A stretch of 41,160 nt of DNA from Elusimicrobia bacterium GWA2_69_24 (GTDB taxonomy: Bacteria > Elusimicrobiota > Elusimicrobia > UBA1565). How positions within the stretch are numbered: position 1 is the first letter of the stretch; each line of letters begins with the position of its first letter. Shown piece by piece: positions 16,888 to 24,967 of this stretch. The notes under the pieces are model-generated. The model made no database searches. It was not told where the DNA came from and was given only the letters and a program-made list of their open reading frames with translations. Made by a program: the position numbers and the translations under genes. Where the stretch lies: NCBI GenBank assembly GCA_001799695.1, contig MGTY01000014.1, positions 2,332 through 43,491 on the forward strand. Direction: 5' to 3'.

Positions 16888-18174
16888 ATGATGTTCTCCG
16901 AGCCCCTGCGCACGGGTTTCGTCGAGATCTGGTCCCACAAGCTGCGCTCCTTCCTCAGCTTCTCGGCCATCATGTTCGGGGTGGCCGCCATCCTCTACAC
17001 CTTCGCCGAGGTCAACCGGATGTACGAGCGGCGGGAGAAGGCCATGGACCTGGCCGGCCCCGGACGCATCGAGATCCGCGAGGACCGCGACAAGGAAGTG
17101 AAGGACAGCGGCCTGTCCAAGGGCCTCACCATCCAGGACGCGGCCGCGATCCGGGAGACGCTCCCCTGGCTCTACATGGTGTCCCCTTCCGCCCGGGCCT
17201 GGCTGGAATTCCAGCACGGGGACTTCAAGAGCGACATCCAGGTCGAAGGGGTGTCATTGGACTGGCGCAAGCGCGGCTGGGTCTACACCCTGCGCGGCCG
17301 CTTCTTCGACGAGGCGGACGTGCGCAGCGCCGCCCGGGTCGTCATCCTGGACGAACCCGGCGGCTGGGCCGAGGAGAAGCCGTTCTGGGCGCAATGGTGG
17401 AAGGACACGGACTTCCAGTCCTTCGTGAAACACAACGACCTGCTGGGCAAGACCGTCTTCCTCAAGCACCAGGTCTTCACGGTCATCGGCGTCCTGCGCC
17501 AGCCGCCCAAGGACAAGGACCCCCGCTGGTTCCGCCAGGGCGGCGGCGGCTCCGCCTTCGTCCCCATCAGCACGGCCCAGCGCTACCTCACGAGCTCCCG
17601 CCGCGGGGACGCCCCGAACCCGGACGCGGTCGACGAGATCATCGTGGACACCGGCGACGTGATGACGGTCCCCGGCGCGCGCCGCGCCATCGAGGCCCTG
17701 CTCGACTCCCGGCACCGGGGCGTCAAGGACTTCAAGATCGACGACTTCCGCGAGATGGTGCAGGGGATGCTCAACCGGATGAAGGAGTACGCCGTCGCGG
17801 TCCTCTCCGTGGGCATCGTCGCGATCCTGGCCGGCGGCATCGGCATCATGAACGTCACCCTGGCCACCATCTTCTCCCGCATCCGCGAGATAGGCATCCG
17901 CCGGGCCGTCGGCGCGACGCGGCTCGACATCATCGTCCAGTTCATCACCGAGGCCATGCTCCTGGGCCTGCTGGGCGGGGTCGCGGGCATCGGCCTGGGA
18001 CTGGTCGGACTGAACTACCTGAGCCGCGAGGGCTCCGAGCAGATCCAGAGCCTGGTCTGGTGGCATTTCCTCGCCCTGCTGGGGATCTCCGTCGGAGCGG
18101 GCTTCCTGTTCTCGCTCTACCCGGCCTACCAGGCCTCCAAGCTCGACCCGGTCGACGCATTGCGGTACGAGTGA
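16888..18174 (+). CDS. MacB/FtsX-type ABC transporter permease
   Basis: 428 residues from the ATG at 16888 (GTG 16882 and ATG 16891 are alternatives); this ATG has the best spacing to the Shine-Dalgarno. One N-terminal transmembrane helix (about 20-40, SFSAIMFGVAAILYTFA) is followed by a large periplasmic MacB-type domain (about 45-290). Three C-terminal helices carry the FtsX signature (GGIGIMNVTLATIFSRIREIGIRRAVGAT, then MLLGLLGGVAGIGLGLV, then FLFSLYPAYQASKLDPVDALRYE). Mechanotransmission-type exporter or lipoprotein translocator partner of the ATPase. Substrate unknown. mutY begins one base after its stop. Confidence 0.92.
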   Translation: MMFSEPLRTGFVEIWSHKLRSFLSFSAIMFGVAAILYTFAEVNRMYERREKAMDLAGPGRIEIREDRDKEVKDSGLSKGLTIQDAAAIRETLPWLYMVSPSARAWLEFQHGDFKSDIQVEGVSLDWRKRGWVYTLRGRFFDEADVRSAARVVILDEPGGWAEEKPFWAQWWKDTDFQSFVKHNDLLGKTVFLKHQVFTVIGVLRQPPKDKDPRWFRQGGGGSAFVPISTAQRYLTSSRRGDAPNPDAVDEIIVDTGDVMTVPGARRAIEALLDSRHRGVKDFKIDDFREMVQGMLNRMKEYAVAVLSVGIVAILAGGIGIMNVTLATIFSRIREIGIRRAVGATRLDIIVQFITEAMLLGLLGGVAGIGLGLVGLNYLSREGSEQIQSLVWWHFLALLGISVGAGFLFSLYPAYQASKLDPVDALRYE

Positions 18175-18175
18175 G

Positions 18176-19171
18176 ATGCGGCGGTCCCTGCTCCGCTGGT
18201 ACCGCCGCAACCGCCGCCGCCTCCCCTGGCGGGAGCGCCCCTCCCCCTATCGGACCTGGATCTCCGAAGTCATGCTCCAGCAGACCCAAGTCGCGACGGT
18301 GCTCCCCTATTTCGAGCGCTTCCTCCGCCGCTTCCCGGACCTCCCCGCCCTGGCGCGGGCCCGGGAGGCGGAGGTCCTGCGCCTCTGGGCCGGACTGGGC
18401 TACTACTCGCGCGCCCGGAACCTGCTCGCCGCCGCGCGGCGCATCGCCTCCGAGCACGCCGGGCGCATCCCCGAGGACCTCGCGGCCCTGCGCTCCCTGC
18501 CCGGCTTCGGCCGCTATACGGCGGCCGCGATTGCGTCGATCGCTTTCAGGAAGCCTCATGAGCTCGTGGACGGCAACGTGGCGCGCGTCCTCTGCCGGGC
18601 CTTCGCCGTCTTCGGCGACCCGAGCCGGAAGCCCGCTTCGGAGCGGGTCTGGGAATTGGCCCGGGAACTCCTGGCTCGCCGCGCCCCGGGTGACTGGAAC
18701 CAGGCGCTCATGGAGCTCGGGGCCCTGGTCTGCCGGCCGGACGCGCCGCTCTGCGGCGACTGCCCTTGGCGCGCCCACTGCCGCGCCTTCGCCCGCGGAC
18801 TGCAGGACGAACTCCCCGAGTCCGGCCGCCGGTCCGCGACCCTTCCCGTGGCGGTCGAAGCGCTGCTCCTGCGCCGGGGGGACAAGGTCCTGCTCTGGCG
18901 CCGCTCAGACCAGGAACGCCTGCTCCCCCGGCATTGGTCCCTGCCCGAGACGCGGCACGTCCCGGCCGGGACAGCCGGCCCCGAGCTGTGCCGCCTGCGC
19001 CACAGCATCACCCGCCACCGCATCACCTTGACCCTGCGCGCGGGGTCGCTCCCCCCGGGACCCATTCCTGCCGCGGCCCGCTGGGTCCCGGCCGAGCGCC
19101 TGCCGGACTACCTGGTCTCCTCTCTCTGGCGCAAGGCCGTCGACAGAGCCGCCGTGCTACCCATCGGGTGA
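18176..19171 (+). CDS. mutY: A/G-specific adenine DNA glycosylase MutY
   Basis: 331 residues. Removes adenine mispaired with 8-oxoguanine. Visible: RLPWRE near the start, catalytic Glu31 (SEVMLQQTQV), the helix-hairpin-helix LPGFGRYTAAAI (108-119), catalytic Asp132 (VDGNVARV), and the [4Fe-4S] loop Cys186-Cys193-Cys196-Cys202 with the family's 6-2-5 spacing. The C-terminal NUDIX-like 8-oxoG recognition domain (about 225-325) is present. Follows the permease by one base, so it is probably co-transcribed with the efflux operon although functionally unrelated. The 3' end overlaps the convergent response regulator by 15 bp. Confidence 0.95.
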   Translation: MRRSLLRWYRRNRRRLPWRERPSPYRTWISEVMLQQTQVATVLPYFERFLRRFPDLPALARAREAEVLRLWAGLGYYSRARNLLAAARRIASEHAGRIPEDLAALRSLPGFGRYTAAAIASIAFRKPHELVDGNVARVLCRAFAVFGDPSRKPASERVWELARELLARRAPGDWNQALMELGALVCRPDAPLCGDCPWRAHCRAFARGLQDELPESGRRSATLPVAVEALLLRRGDKVLLWRRSDQERLLPRHWSLPETRHVPAGTAGPELCRLRHSITRHRITLTLRAGSLPPGPIPAAARWVPAERLPDYLVSSLWRKAVDRAAVLPIG

Positions 19172-19531
19172 TTCTTCCGCTCGATGGGCGAATCCGCTGA
19201 GCACCTCGCCGAGACGCACCCAGGTGATGGGCTTGAGCAAGACGGTCTCGAAACCCGCTGATTCGGCCCGCAGAGCGGATTCCACATCCCCGGTCATGAT
19301 GGCGAAGGCGGTCCGCGTCCCCCGCGCCTTCAGGGCCAGGCACAGGGCGATCCCGTCCTCGGTCCCGAAATTCACGTCGCAGAGCACGACGGCGGGCGCG
19401 GCCCGCTGAAAAGTATCGGCCAGGACCTTGCCGTCACCGGCCGTCAGCGCCCGATGGCCCAAGCGATCCACCATGCGCCCCAACACGCGCCGAACGGAGG
19501 GTTCGTCGTCCGCGATCAGGATATCCACCAT
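19157..19531 (-). CDS. Single-domain response regulator (CheY-like receiver)
   Basis: 124 residues, only a receiver domain. The acidic pocket is ADDE (7-10), the phosphoacceptor Asp52 (VVLCDVNFG), the switch residues Thr80 (IMTGD) and Lys100 (LLKP). No output domain, so it acts by protein contact or as a phosphorelay carrier. No kinase lies next to it. A near-consensus promoter places the -10 only 3 nt from the ATG; the second codon is GTG (19528), which would fit a leaderless start. Convergent with mutY. Confidence 0.88.
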   Translation of the reverse strand: MVDILIADDEPSVRRVLGRMVDRLGHRALTAGDGKVLADTFQRAAPAVVLCDVNFGTEDGIALCLALKARGTRTAFAIMTGDVESALRAESAGFETVLLKPITWVRLGEVLSGFAHRAEESPDG

Positions 19532-19534
19532 AGG

Positions 19535-19563
19535 AGAATAGCAGGAGAACCCCGACCAGTCAA
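19535..19563 (-). promoter_or_regulatory. Sigma70-type promoter of the response regulator gene
   Basis: On the minus strand TTGACT (19563-19558), a 17-nt spacer and TATTCT (19540-19535) form a near-consensus promoter. The -10 ends 3 nt before the annotated ATG, so transcription would start at about the second codon (GTG at 19528). Confidence 0.6.
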
Positions 19564-19617
19564 TGCCTGGGGGTTTTACCTGTCAAACCTTGTGGTGGCT
19601 GTGCATCTCGCGGGCTT

Positions 19618-19626
19618 TGGTATAGA
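19618..19626 (+). promoter_or_regulatory. Extended -10 promoter of the XRE gene
   Basis: TG-G-TATAGA (19618-19626) fits an extended -10 element; TAGAAT in the overlapping register (19623-19628) is an alternative. The GTG start at 19636 is 7-9 nt downstream and has no Shine-Dalgarno, which fits a leaderless or nearly leaderless transcript. Confidence 0.5.
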
Positions 19627-19635
19627 ATTGGCGCC

Positions 19636-19977
19636 GTGCCCGATATCTACCGAGAGCTTGGTTCGCGCCTGAGAATAGAGAGGGTTCGCCTGGGCTGGAC
19701 GCAGGACGAAATGGGGGAAAGGGCGGGGCTCCATCCCGCCTATATCGGCCAGATCGAGCGCGGGAGCAAGAAGATCAGCATCGAGACGCTGCGCAAGCTC
19801 GCCCAGGCCCTCTCCCTGCGCATGGGCGACCTCCTCAACGAGTCCCCCCCGCCGCCTTCGGAAGGCTGGGAATCCAAGATCGGCGGCCTGCTCCGGGATA
19901 ACTCCCAGGACGACCGGGAGCTGATCTACAACACCCTCCGTCATCTCGCCAAGGGTATCCGTCGCCGCCGCCGCTGA
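19636..19977 (+). CDS. XRE-family HTH transcriptional regulator
   Basis: 113 residues with a GTG start; the helix-turn-helix begins at once, so a later ATG would cut into it. The HTH spans about 6-60: LGSRLRIERVRLGWTQDEMGERAGLHPAYIGQIERGSKKISIETLRKLAQAL. The C-terminal tail (65-113) is short and ends in a run of arginines (GIRRRRR). This is a Cro/CI-like repressor without an enzyme or sensor domain. Its target is unknown; the divergent receiver gene and its own promoter are the nearest candidates. Confidence 0.9.
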   Translation: MPDIYRELGSRLRIERVRLGWTQDEMGERAGLHPAYIGQIERGSKKISIETLRKLAQALSLRMGDLLNESPPPPSEGWESKIGGLLRDNSQDDRELIYNTLRHLAKGIRRRRR

Positions 19978-19991
19978 AGCAGCGGATCGAC

Positions 19992-20006
19992 GCCGCTTCC
20001 AGCGGC
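19992..20006. terminator. Short hairpin between convergent genes
   Basis: GCCGCT-TCC-AGCGGC is a perfect 6-bp stem with a 3-nt loop, located between the convergent XRE and Cys-rich genes. There is no U tract, so intrinsic termination is uncertain. Confidence 0.35.
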
Positions 20007-20033
20007 TGCGGGACAGGCGCCGTATGGGCTCGC

Positions 20034-21341
20034 TCAACGGAGCAGGGGCACCGAGGCCTTGTCGTCGATGCGGGTCTCGGCGTCGGCCCGGATGCGCAGG
20101 GAGTCCTGGGGCAGGCAGCGCGGGAAATCCGGCCCCCGGTCCGCGGAATACCCCGAACCCGCCGGACAGGGCTGGCACTCCGGCTCGCCAGACCCGGACT
20201 GGACCTGTCCCTCCGGGCACGGCGGTTCCGAACTCCTGCCGCAGACCGGGTAGCCGCCGCGGCGGACCGCCTTCCGGCCATCCCCGCAGGAACCGCAGCG
20301 GAATCCATCCCCTCTCCTAGCCAGACCTTCCCCCGGAGCGCATTTCGGGGACGCTGCCGGAGTCTTCCGCCGCGGGTCAAGGACCTTGGTCATGTCGAGC
20401 GCAGCCGGCTTCTCCGCCGGAGCCGCACAGGAATAGCGCTCCACCACGCCCCGCTCCGGGACGGGCAGGAGCCCTTCCGTGCAGGGGTTGAAGAGGCACC
20501 GGGACCGGCCATCGAAGACGATGCTCTCCTCCCCCGCGGCGCAGGGGACGCAGGCCTCGGGCCTCCCCGGGTCCCCGGTGGAGAGGAGTCCCGCCCCCGC
20601 CGGGCACGACTCTTCCTCTCCCGGTCCGATGCAGGCGTACCCGCCCTCGGCCTTCGGGACGCTCGCGCGCCCCTTGCCGCAGGAGGCCTGCCGGGGCAGG
20701 AACTTCTTCACCGCATTCTTGTCCTTGGCCAGCGCCGCGCGTACGCGCATGGTCTTGATGTTGAAGCCCGCCGGCCCTTTCGGCCGCGCCGCCGCGGCCT
20801 TCGCGGCTTCCCGCCTCTTCTTCTTATCCTTCTCCGTCCCCCCCGCCTTCTCGAACTCCCAGGCCCAGGGCCGGGGCTGGTCCCCGTAATGCCCCCGCTT
20901 GTTGAAGATGCAGAGCGGACAGCCGCCCGCCCGGGGATTCTTCCCGCCCGTCCTCTCGTTCTCGGGTTTATAGTCGTTGACGCAGACGATGGGACGGGTC
21001 CAGTCCCCGCCCGAGGACAGATGCTCGTGGGCCCCCTTGCCGCACAGGTTCTTGAGCTCGCTGGCGTTCTGGTCCGTGGTGCATTTGGCCGGGTAGCAGT
21101 CGTCGCTGCGGTTGTACTGCCACCAATAGCCGTCCGGACAGGGGTCATGCGGGTTCTTCTCGTCGGAGAACACGTCCCGCTTCTTCTCCAGCCTCGGCTT
21201 GCAGCGCCATTGCCGCGTGTGAGACTCGTACACCGGCGACTGCCCCTCGGGGCAGGCATAGGCGTCGTCAGCCGGCATCTCGCCGCCGGAAACGGCGGCG
21301 GCCGAGAACAGGGACCCCAGCAAGAACCCGAGGCGGGTCAT
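20034..21341 (-). CDS. Exported cysteine-rich protein of unknown function
   Basis: 435 residues from the ATG at 21341, where a signal peptide begins (MTRLGFLLGSLFSAAAVSGG). The mature protein has 25 cysteines, many in short CPxG-type units (CPEGQSP, CPDGYWW, CPAGAGL, CVPCAAGEE, CPEGQVQ, CQPCPAGSGY), similar to EGF-like or GCC2/GCC3 repeats. A basic, Ala/Lys-rich stretch (about 170-225) divides it into two Cys-rich halves. Disulfide-stabilised periplasmic or surface protein is the likely state. No enzymatic motif is visible. It stands alone, convergent with the XRE gene. Confidence 0.8.
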   Translation of the reverse strand: MTRLGFLLGSLFSAAAVSGGEMPADDAYACPEGQSPVYESHTRQWRCKPRLEKKRDVFSDEKNPHDPCPDGYWWQYNRSDDCYPAKCTTDQNASELKNLCGKGAHEHLSSGGDWTRPIVCVNDYKPENERTGGKNPRAGGCPLCIFNKRGHYGDQPRPWAWEFEKAGGTEKDKKKRREAAKAAAARPKGPAGFNIKTMRVRAALAKDKNAVKKFLPRQASCGKGRASVPKAEGGYACIGPGEEESCPAGAGLLSTGDPGRPEACVPCAAGEESIVFDGRSRCLFNPCTEGLLPVPERGVVERYSCAAPAEKPAALDMTKVLDPRRKTPAASPKCAPGEGLARRGDGFRCGSCGDGRKAVRRGGYPVCGRSSEPPCPEGQVQSGSGEPECQPCPAGSGYSADRGPDFPRCLPQDSLRIRADAETRIDDKASVPLLR

Positions 21342-21453
21342 CGCCCCTAGGATAAAACATACGGACGGGCTTGCGAAAGGCCCAGCGGGGGATGGGCCCA
21401 TTTCCGACGGCAGGCCGCCCCGCAGGGCCCATACCCCTTCCCTCGCGCGGGGC

Positions 21454-21480
21454 TATAATCGAGCCCTCTGATCCGGAGGG
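21454..21480 (+). promoter_or_regulatory. -10 box and Shine-Dalgarno of the 21484 gene
   Basis: A consensus TATAAT (21454-21459) is followed by a leader of about 20 nt and GGAGGG (21475-21480) three bases before the first of two consecutive ATG codons. No clear -35 was found. Confidence 0.5.
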
Positions 21481-21483
21481 CCG

Positions 21484-22353
21484 ATGATGCTCTTGACCAT
21501 AATCCTTCTCATGTTCCCGGGGCCGCGCGCCGAGGCTCAGCTGCGCACGCAGGCGACCCTCCCCTCGCTGGCGAGCTCACCGCTCCCGATGCTCGCCCCG
21601 CTCGCCTTCACCGCGCCCGGCGTCGGGACTCCCCTCACCGGTCTCAGCGCGGCGCTCCCCTCCGCGTCCGGCCTCATACTCCCTTCGGTATCGCCCGTCG
21701 CTTACCTGCCGGCCGCAGCCCTCTCTCCGGCGGCCCGAGCCGCCCCCGCGCTGACCGCCGCATTCGCCCCCGTGCTCAAGGCTCGGCTCGGAGACGGCGG
21801 CGGCATCGCGGTCCAGTCCGGCCTGCGGCAGGCGTACGACGGCGGGAAGGTCTCAGCCGATGCTCCGGCAGCGGTCGCCGCGGAGGTCCCCGCCGCGTCC
21901 CTGCGCCCCGGATTATCCCGCCCGGACCTCTCCGCGTCCTCGGAGCGGCAAGCACTCCCCGCCCCCGCGGCCGACGCTCCGGGGGTCCCCGCCTGGAAGA
22001 AGGCGCTGCGCGTCCTGGGAGAGGTCGCGTCCGTGCTCGGCTCCGCCTACGGCGGCTGGAAGCTCGCCGACATCGGCTACTCCCTGCTCATCCACCACAA
22101 TGCCCTCGCGGCCGCGCTCCCGCTCCTGGCGGTCCTGGGCGGCGCCGCCTTCTACCTGCGGCGGCGCGCCGCCCAGGGGAAGGGCGGGGCCGCCTATCCG
22201 ACGCTCTTGGGGACCTTCGCCGCCAACACGCTGGGCCAGCTGTTGTGGACCCTGAGCGGCTCGCTCGCCGGATTCGGCGCGGGCCTCGTCCTGGGCCTTC
22301 TGGCCGCCCTCTACGCCGCAGGCGTCCTCCCGCGGCTCAAGCGGAAGGTCTAG
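21484..22353 (+). CDS. Exported Ala/Pro/Leu-rich protein with C-terminal membrane helices
   Basis: 289 residues. A signal peptide (about 1-18, ending AEAQ) is followed by a long low-complexity Ala/Pro/Leu/Ser region (20-165). The C-terminal third has two or three hydrophobic helices (about 180-285) and a basic end, RLKRKV. No known domain. The N-terminal style matches that of the 23519 protein on the other side of murB, and similar proteins are common in Elusimicrobiota genomes (recollection, not searched). Possibly a membrane-embedded envelope protein. The stop overlaps the convergent murB by 4 bp. Confidence 0.75.
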   Translation: MMLLTIILLMFPGPRAEAQLRTQATLPSLASSPLPMLAPLAFTAPGVGTPLTGLSAALPSASGLILPSVSPVAYLPAAALSPAARAAPALTAAFAPVLKARLGDGGGIAVQSGLRQAYDGGKVSADAPAAVAAEVPAASLRPGLSRPDLSASSERQALPAPAADAPGVPAWKKALRVLGEVASVLGSAYGGWKLADIGYSLLIHHNALAAALPLLAVLGGAAFYLRRRAAQGKGGAAYPTLLGTFAANTLGQLLWTLSGSLAGFGAGLVLGLLAALYAAGVLPRLKRKV

Positions 22354-23420
22354 CGGACGACGACGGGCTCGAGCTCGAGGGAGACGCCGAAGCGGGCCAG
22401 GACGGCGGCCTGGATGTCCGAAGCCAAAGACCTGAGTTCGGCGGTGCTCCCCCCGTAGTTCACGAGGGCGAGGGCGTGCTTGGAGGAGACTCCGACCCCC
22501 CCCTTGCGCAGACCCTTCGGGAACCCCGCCTTCTCGATCAGCCAGGCGGCGGGGATCTTCGTCCCGCCGACGGCCGTGAACGCGGGCGGCGCCATGCCGT
22601 CCCCCTCGTTGCGCACGCGCTTGCGAAACGCCGCCAGCGCCTCCGCGCCGAGGATGGGGTTGGTGAAGAAGGAGCCGACCGAGACCGAGTCCGGGTCTCC
22701 CGGGTCGAGCACCATGGACTTGGAGCGGCGCAGGCGCAGGACCGCCTCCCGCACCGCCGCGATCCCCGCTTCGCCCTCGGGGACTCCGCCGCCGGGGAAC
22801 TGGGCCGCGAGCTCCGGATAGCCCAGGGCCGGCCGGCCGCCCGGGCGCAGCCGCAGGGTGATCGCAAGGATGATCCAGCGGTCCCGGTCGACGCCCTTGA
22901 ACCGGCTCGTACGATAGCCCAATCCGCACTCGCCGCGGTCGAGGACCGCGGTCTCCAGGGTCTCGCGGTCGAGGGCCGAGACCGAGACCAGGGTGTCCGC
23001 GAGCTCCTGGCCGTACGCCCCCACGTTCTGGACCGGGGTCGCTCCCACCGAGCCGGGGATCCCCGAGAGGCATTCCACCCCCTGCAGTCCCCGCGCCGCG
23101 GCGGCGGCCGCGAGCCCGTCCCAGCTCTCGCCGGCTCCCGCGCGCACCAGCCAGCTCTCCGATTCCTCGGAGAACTCCAGGCCCGGTATGCCGACCTTGA
23201 GGACCACCCCCGCGAACCCGGAGTCAGGGAACAGGATGTTGCTCCCGCCCCCGAGAACCTGCACGGGGGCTCCCTCGCCGCGCGCCCAGTCGAGGCACTC
23301 GCGCACCTGGGCCTCGTCGGCGCAGACGGCCAGGCGCCGGGCGGGGCCGCCCAGGCGGATGCTGGTATGTTCGGCCAGCGGGACGCGCTCGAGCAGGGTG
23401 AAACTCGTGGGAACGCTCAT
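22350..23420 (-). CDS. murB: UDP-N-acetylenolpyruvoylglucosamine reductase MurB
   Basis: 356 residues from the ATG at 23420 (an in-frame ATG at 23435 is an alternative). FAD-dependent enzyme that makes UDP-MurNAc. The FAD domain shows HTSIRLGGPA and VQVLGGGSNILFPDSGF; then GLQGVECLSGIPGSVGATPVQNVGAYGQEL, the catalytic Ser in SVGSFFTNPI, and a C-terminal KHALALVNYGG. The NVGAYG loop and length fit type I MurB. It stands alone, away from murC at 8425-9885. A TATGAT box ends 10 nt before the start. Confidence 0.95.
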   Translation of the reverse strand: MSVPTSFTLLERVPLAEHTSIRLGGPARRLAVCADEAQVRECLDWARGEGAPVQVLGGGSNILFPDSGFAGVVLKVGIPGLEFSEESESWLVRAGAGESWDGLAAAAAARGLQGVECLSGIPGSVGATPVQNVGAYGQELADTLVSVSALDRETLETAVLDRGECGLGYRTSRFKGVDRDRWIILAITLRLRPGGRPALGYPELAAQFPGGGVPEGEAGIAAVREAVLRLRRSKSMVLDPGDPDSVSVGSFFTNPILGAEALAAFRKRVRNEGDGMAPPAFTAVGGTKIPAAWLIEKAGFPKGLRKGGVGVSSKHALALVNYGGSTAELRSLASDIQAAVLARFGVSLELEPVVVR

Positions 23421-23518
23421 GCCGGAGGATATCATAGCGTTTCCGAAGGACCTATGCCTCCTCCGCCCGATGGCCCAGGCGGGACGGAGGGCCGGAGGCT
23501 ATCCTTGGAGCGGAACCC

Positions 23519-24850
23519 ATGAGACGCTTCTACCGCGGTCCGATCCTCCTGGCGGCGGCCCTGTTCCTGACGGCCGCCGGTCCCGGGCGGGCCCAGAACC
23601 TCAAGACCGTCCTGCCGGCGCCCGCCGCGCCCACGCTCTCCCCCGTCCTGGCGCCCCTCGGGGGTCCCGCGGGACTGGGTCTTTCCCTTGCCGGGCCGTC
23701 GGCCTCCTTCCTGTCCCCCGGAGCAGCCGCCCTGCCCGGCACCGCGTTGACGGCGCTCCCATCGGTCCGGACCGTCCGCGCCGCTCTGACGCCCCAGGCC
23801 GCCGTTCCCCCGGCTGTCGCCCGCCCTCTCGCTGCCCCGCTGAGCGCGACCCTGGCCGCGCAGCGGAGCCCCGAGGCCCAGGGTCCGGCCTCCCTCTCCG
23901 CCCTTTGGAGCGGCGTATTCGACCAGGCGGGTGGCCGCCGCAGGAGCATCGTACCGGTCATCGTCACCGGAGGCCGCAGCGCGGCGCCTCGCGCGAAACT
24001 CGGCCGAGCCGCGGGAGAAGCGGTCGAGATCCGCAGCGATTCCGGCGGCGTGGCCTTCGGCACCCCCGGCAGCATCTTCGACTGGAAGCCCATCGAGGAT
24101 TCCCCCGGCCACGGCCTCGCCCCCGTAGACTGGCTCATCCGCAAGGTCCTGGGGAAGAAGGACCTCAGATTCTCGGACGGCTTCGCGGCGTCCAACGTGG
24201 CCGCTCCGGAACAAGCCGGGGTCTTCTTGTACGGTGAGAAACACACGGACACCGCCCTCATCGCTGAGAACATGCGCCGCATCGCGCGCGACATGAAACC
24301 GGGCAAAGGAGCCATCATCCTGGTCGAAGCCTATTTCGGCCCCGACCTGTTCGGGGTCTCGGCGGCGCGCTACCTCACCCGGCGCGGCATGGACCCCGAG
24401 GCCCTGGTGGGGGAAGGCGGCCTGCGCGACCTCCAGATCCGCACCTGGGACAGCCTGGACGCCTATGACGCCTCCCACCACGTCTCCCTCCAGTATCACA
24501 TGGATCTGTACGGCCTGAACCAGCTCGCCTTCGGCGAAAAGCGGGGGCTTCCCTATTACGTCGAATTCGCCAAGGCGGCCTGGGCGGCGTTCCAGGATTG
24601 GCGGGAGATGCGCCGGCTCGCCATCGGCCCCCGGAACCGGAGCCTCGACGCGGTACTGGCCCGGACCATGGGCGAGGCCCGCGAGGCCGGCAAGACGGTC
24701 CACGTCATCGCCGGGACCGAACATCTCATGGAACGCCCCCTGTGGGTGCGCCTGCCCCTCATCGGCGGACAGCGCGTGCGCCGCACCCTCCTGCGGACCC
24801 TGGGCGACTCCCCTTACTGGATCGGCCGCCCCCCCGAATCTCCCGCCTGA
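23519..24850 (+). CDS. Exported protein with Ala/Pro-rich N-region and TraB/TIKI-like domain
   Basis: 443 residues. Signal peptide (1-25, ending GRAQ), then an Ala/Pro/Leu-rich stretch to about residue 130. The C-terminal domain (about 230-410) has the ordered conserved positions of the TraB/TIKI/GumN superfamily: FLYGEKHTD (Gly239, Glu240, His242), IILVEAYF (Glu270), PRNRSLDAVL (372-374) and HVIAGTEHL (His402). Some relatives are metal-dependent proteases. Alternatives are an EreA- or ChaN-like member of the same fold. Likely periplasmic. Function not established. Confidence 0.65.
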   Translation: MRRFYRGPILLAAALFLTAAGPGRAQNLKTVLPAPAAPTLSPVLAPLGGPAGLGLSLAGPSASFLSPGAAALPGTALTALPSVRTVRAALTPQAAVPPAVARPLAAPLSATLAAQRSPEAQGPASLSALWSGVFDQAGGRRRSIVPVIVTGGRSAAPRAKLGRAAGEAVEIRSDSGGVAFGTPGSIFDWKPIEDSPGHGLAPVDWLIRKVLGKKDLRFSDGFAASNVAAPEQAGVFLYGEKHTDTALIAENMRRIARDMKPGKGAIILVEAYFGPDLFGVSAARYLTRRGMDPEALVGEGGLRDLQIRTWDSLDAYDASHHVSLQYHMDLYGLNQLAFGEKRGLPYYVEFAKAAWAAFQDWREMRRLAIGPRNRSLDAVLARTMGEAREAGKTVHVIAGTEHLMERPLWVRLPLIGGQRVRRTLLRTLGDSPYWIGRPPESPA

Positions 24851-24967
24851 AGGTCGTTCCAGCAAGTTTAGTTGAGTGACAGGCACCGTCTAAAATGCTA
24901 ATTACTTAGAAATCGGCTCGATTTCGGGCCTCCGAAGTGCACCACATATTTCATTGCGAGCCCTTAC
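24851..24967. other. AT-richer intergenic stretch with a GTGACAGGCACC motif
   Basis: The 117-bp gap is AT-richer than its surroundings and carries GTGACAGGCACC near 24876. That motif (or its complement) often flanks REP-associated Y1 transposases in environmental genomes, by recollection, but no transposase is present. It probably also holds the promoter for the PqqD-like gene. Confidence 0.3.

Noticed and set aside
22350-22353. Possible frameshift or fusion between murB and the 21484 gene
   Set aside because: The genes are convergent and merely share 4 bp at their stops; both are full length.
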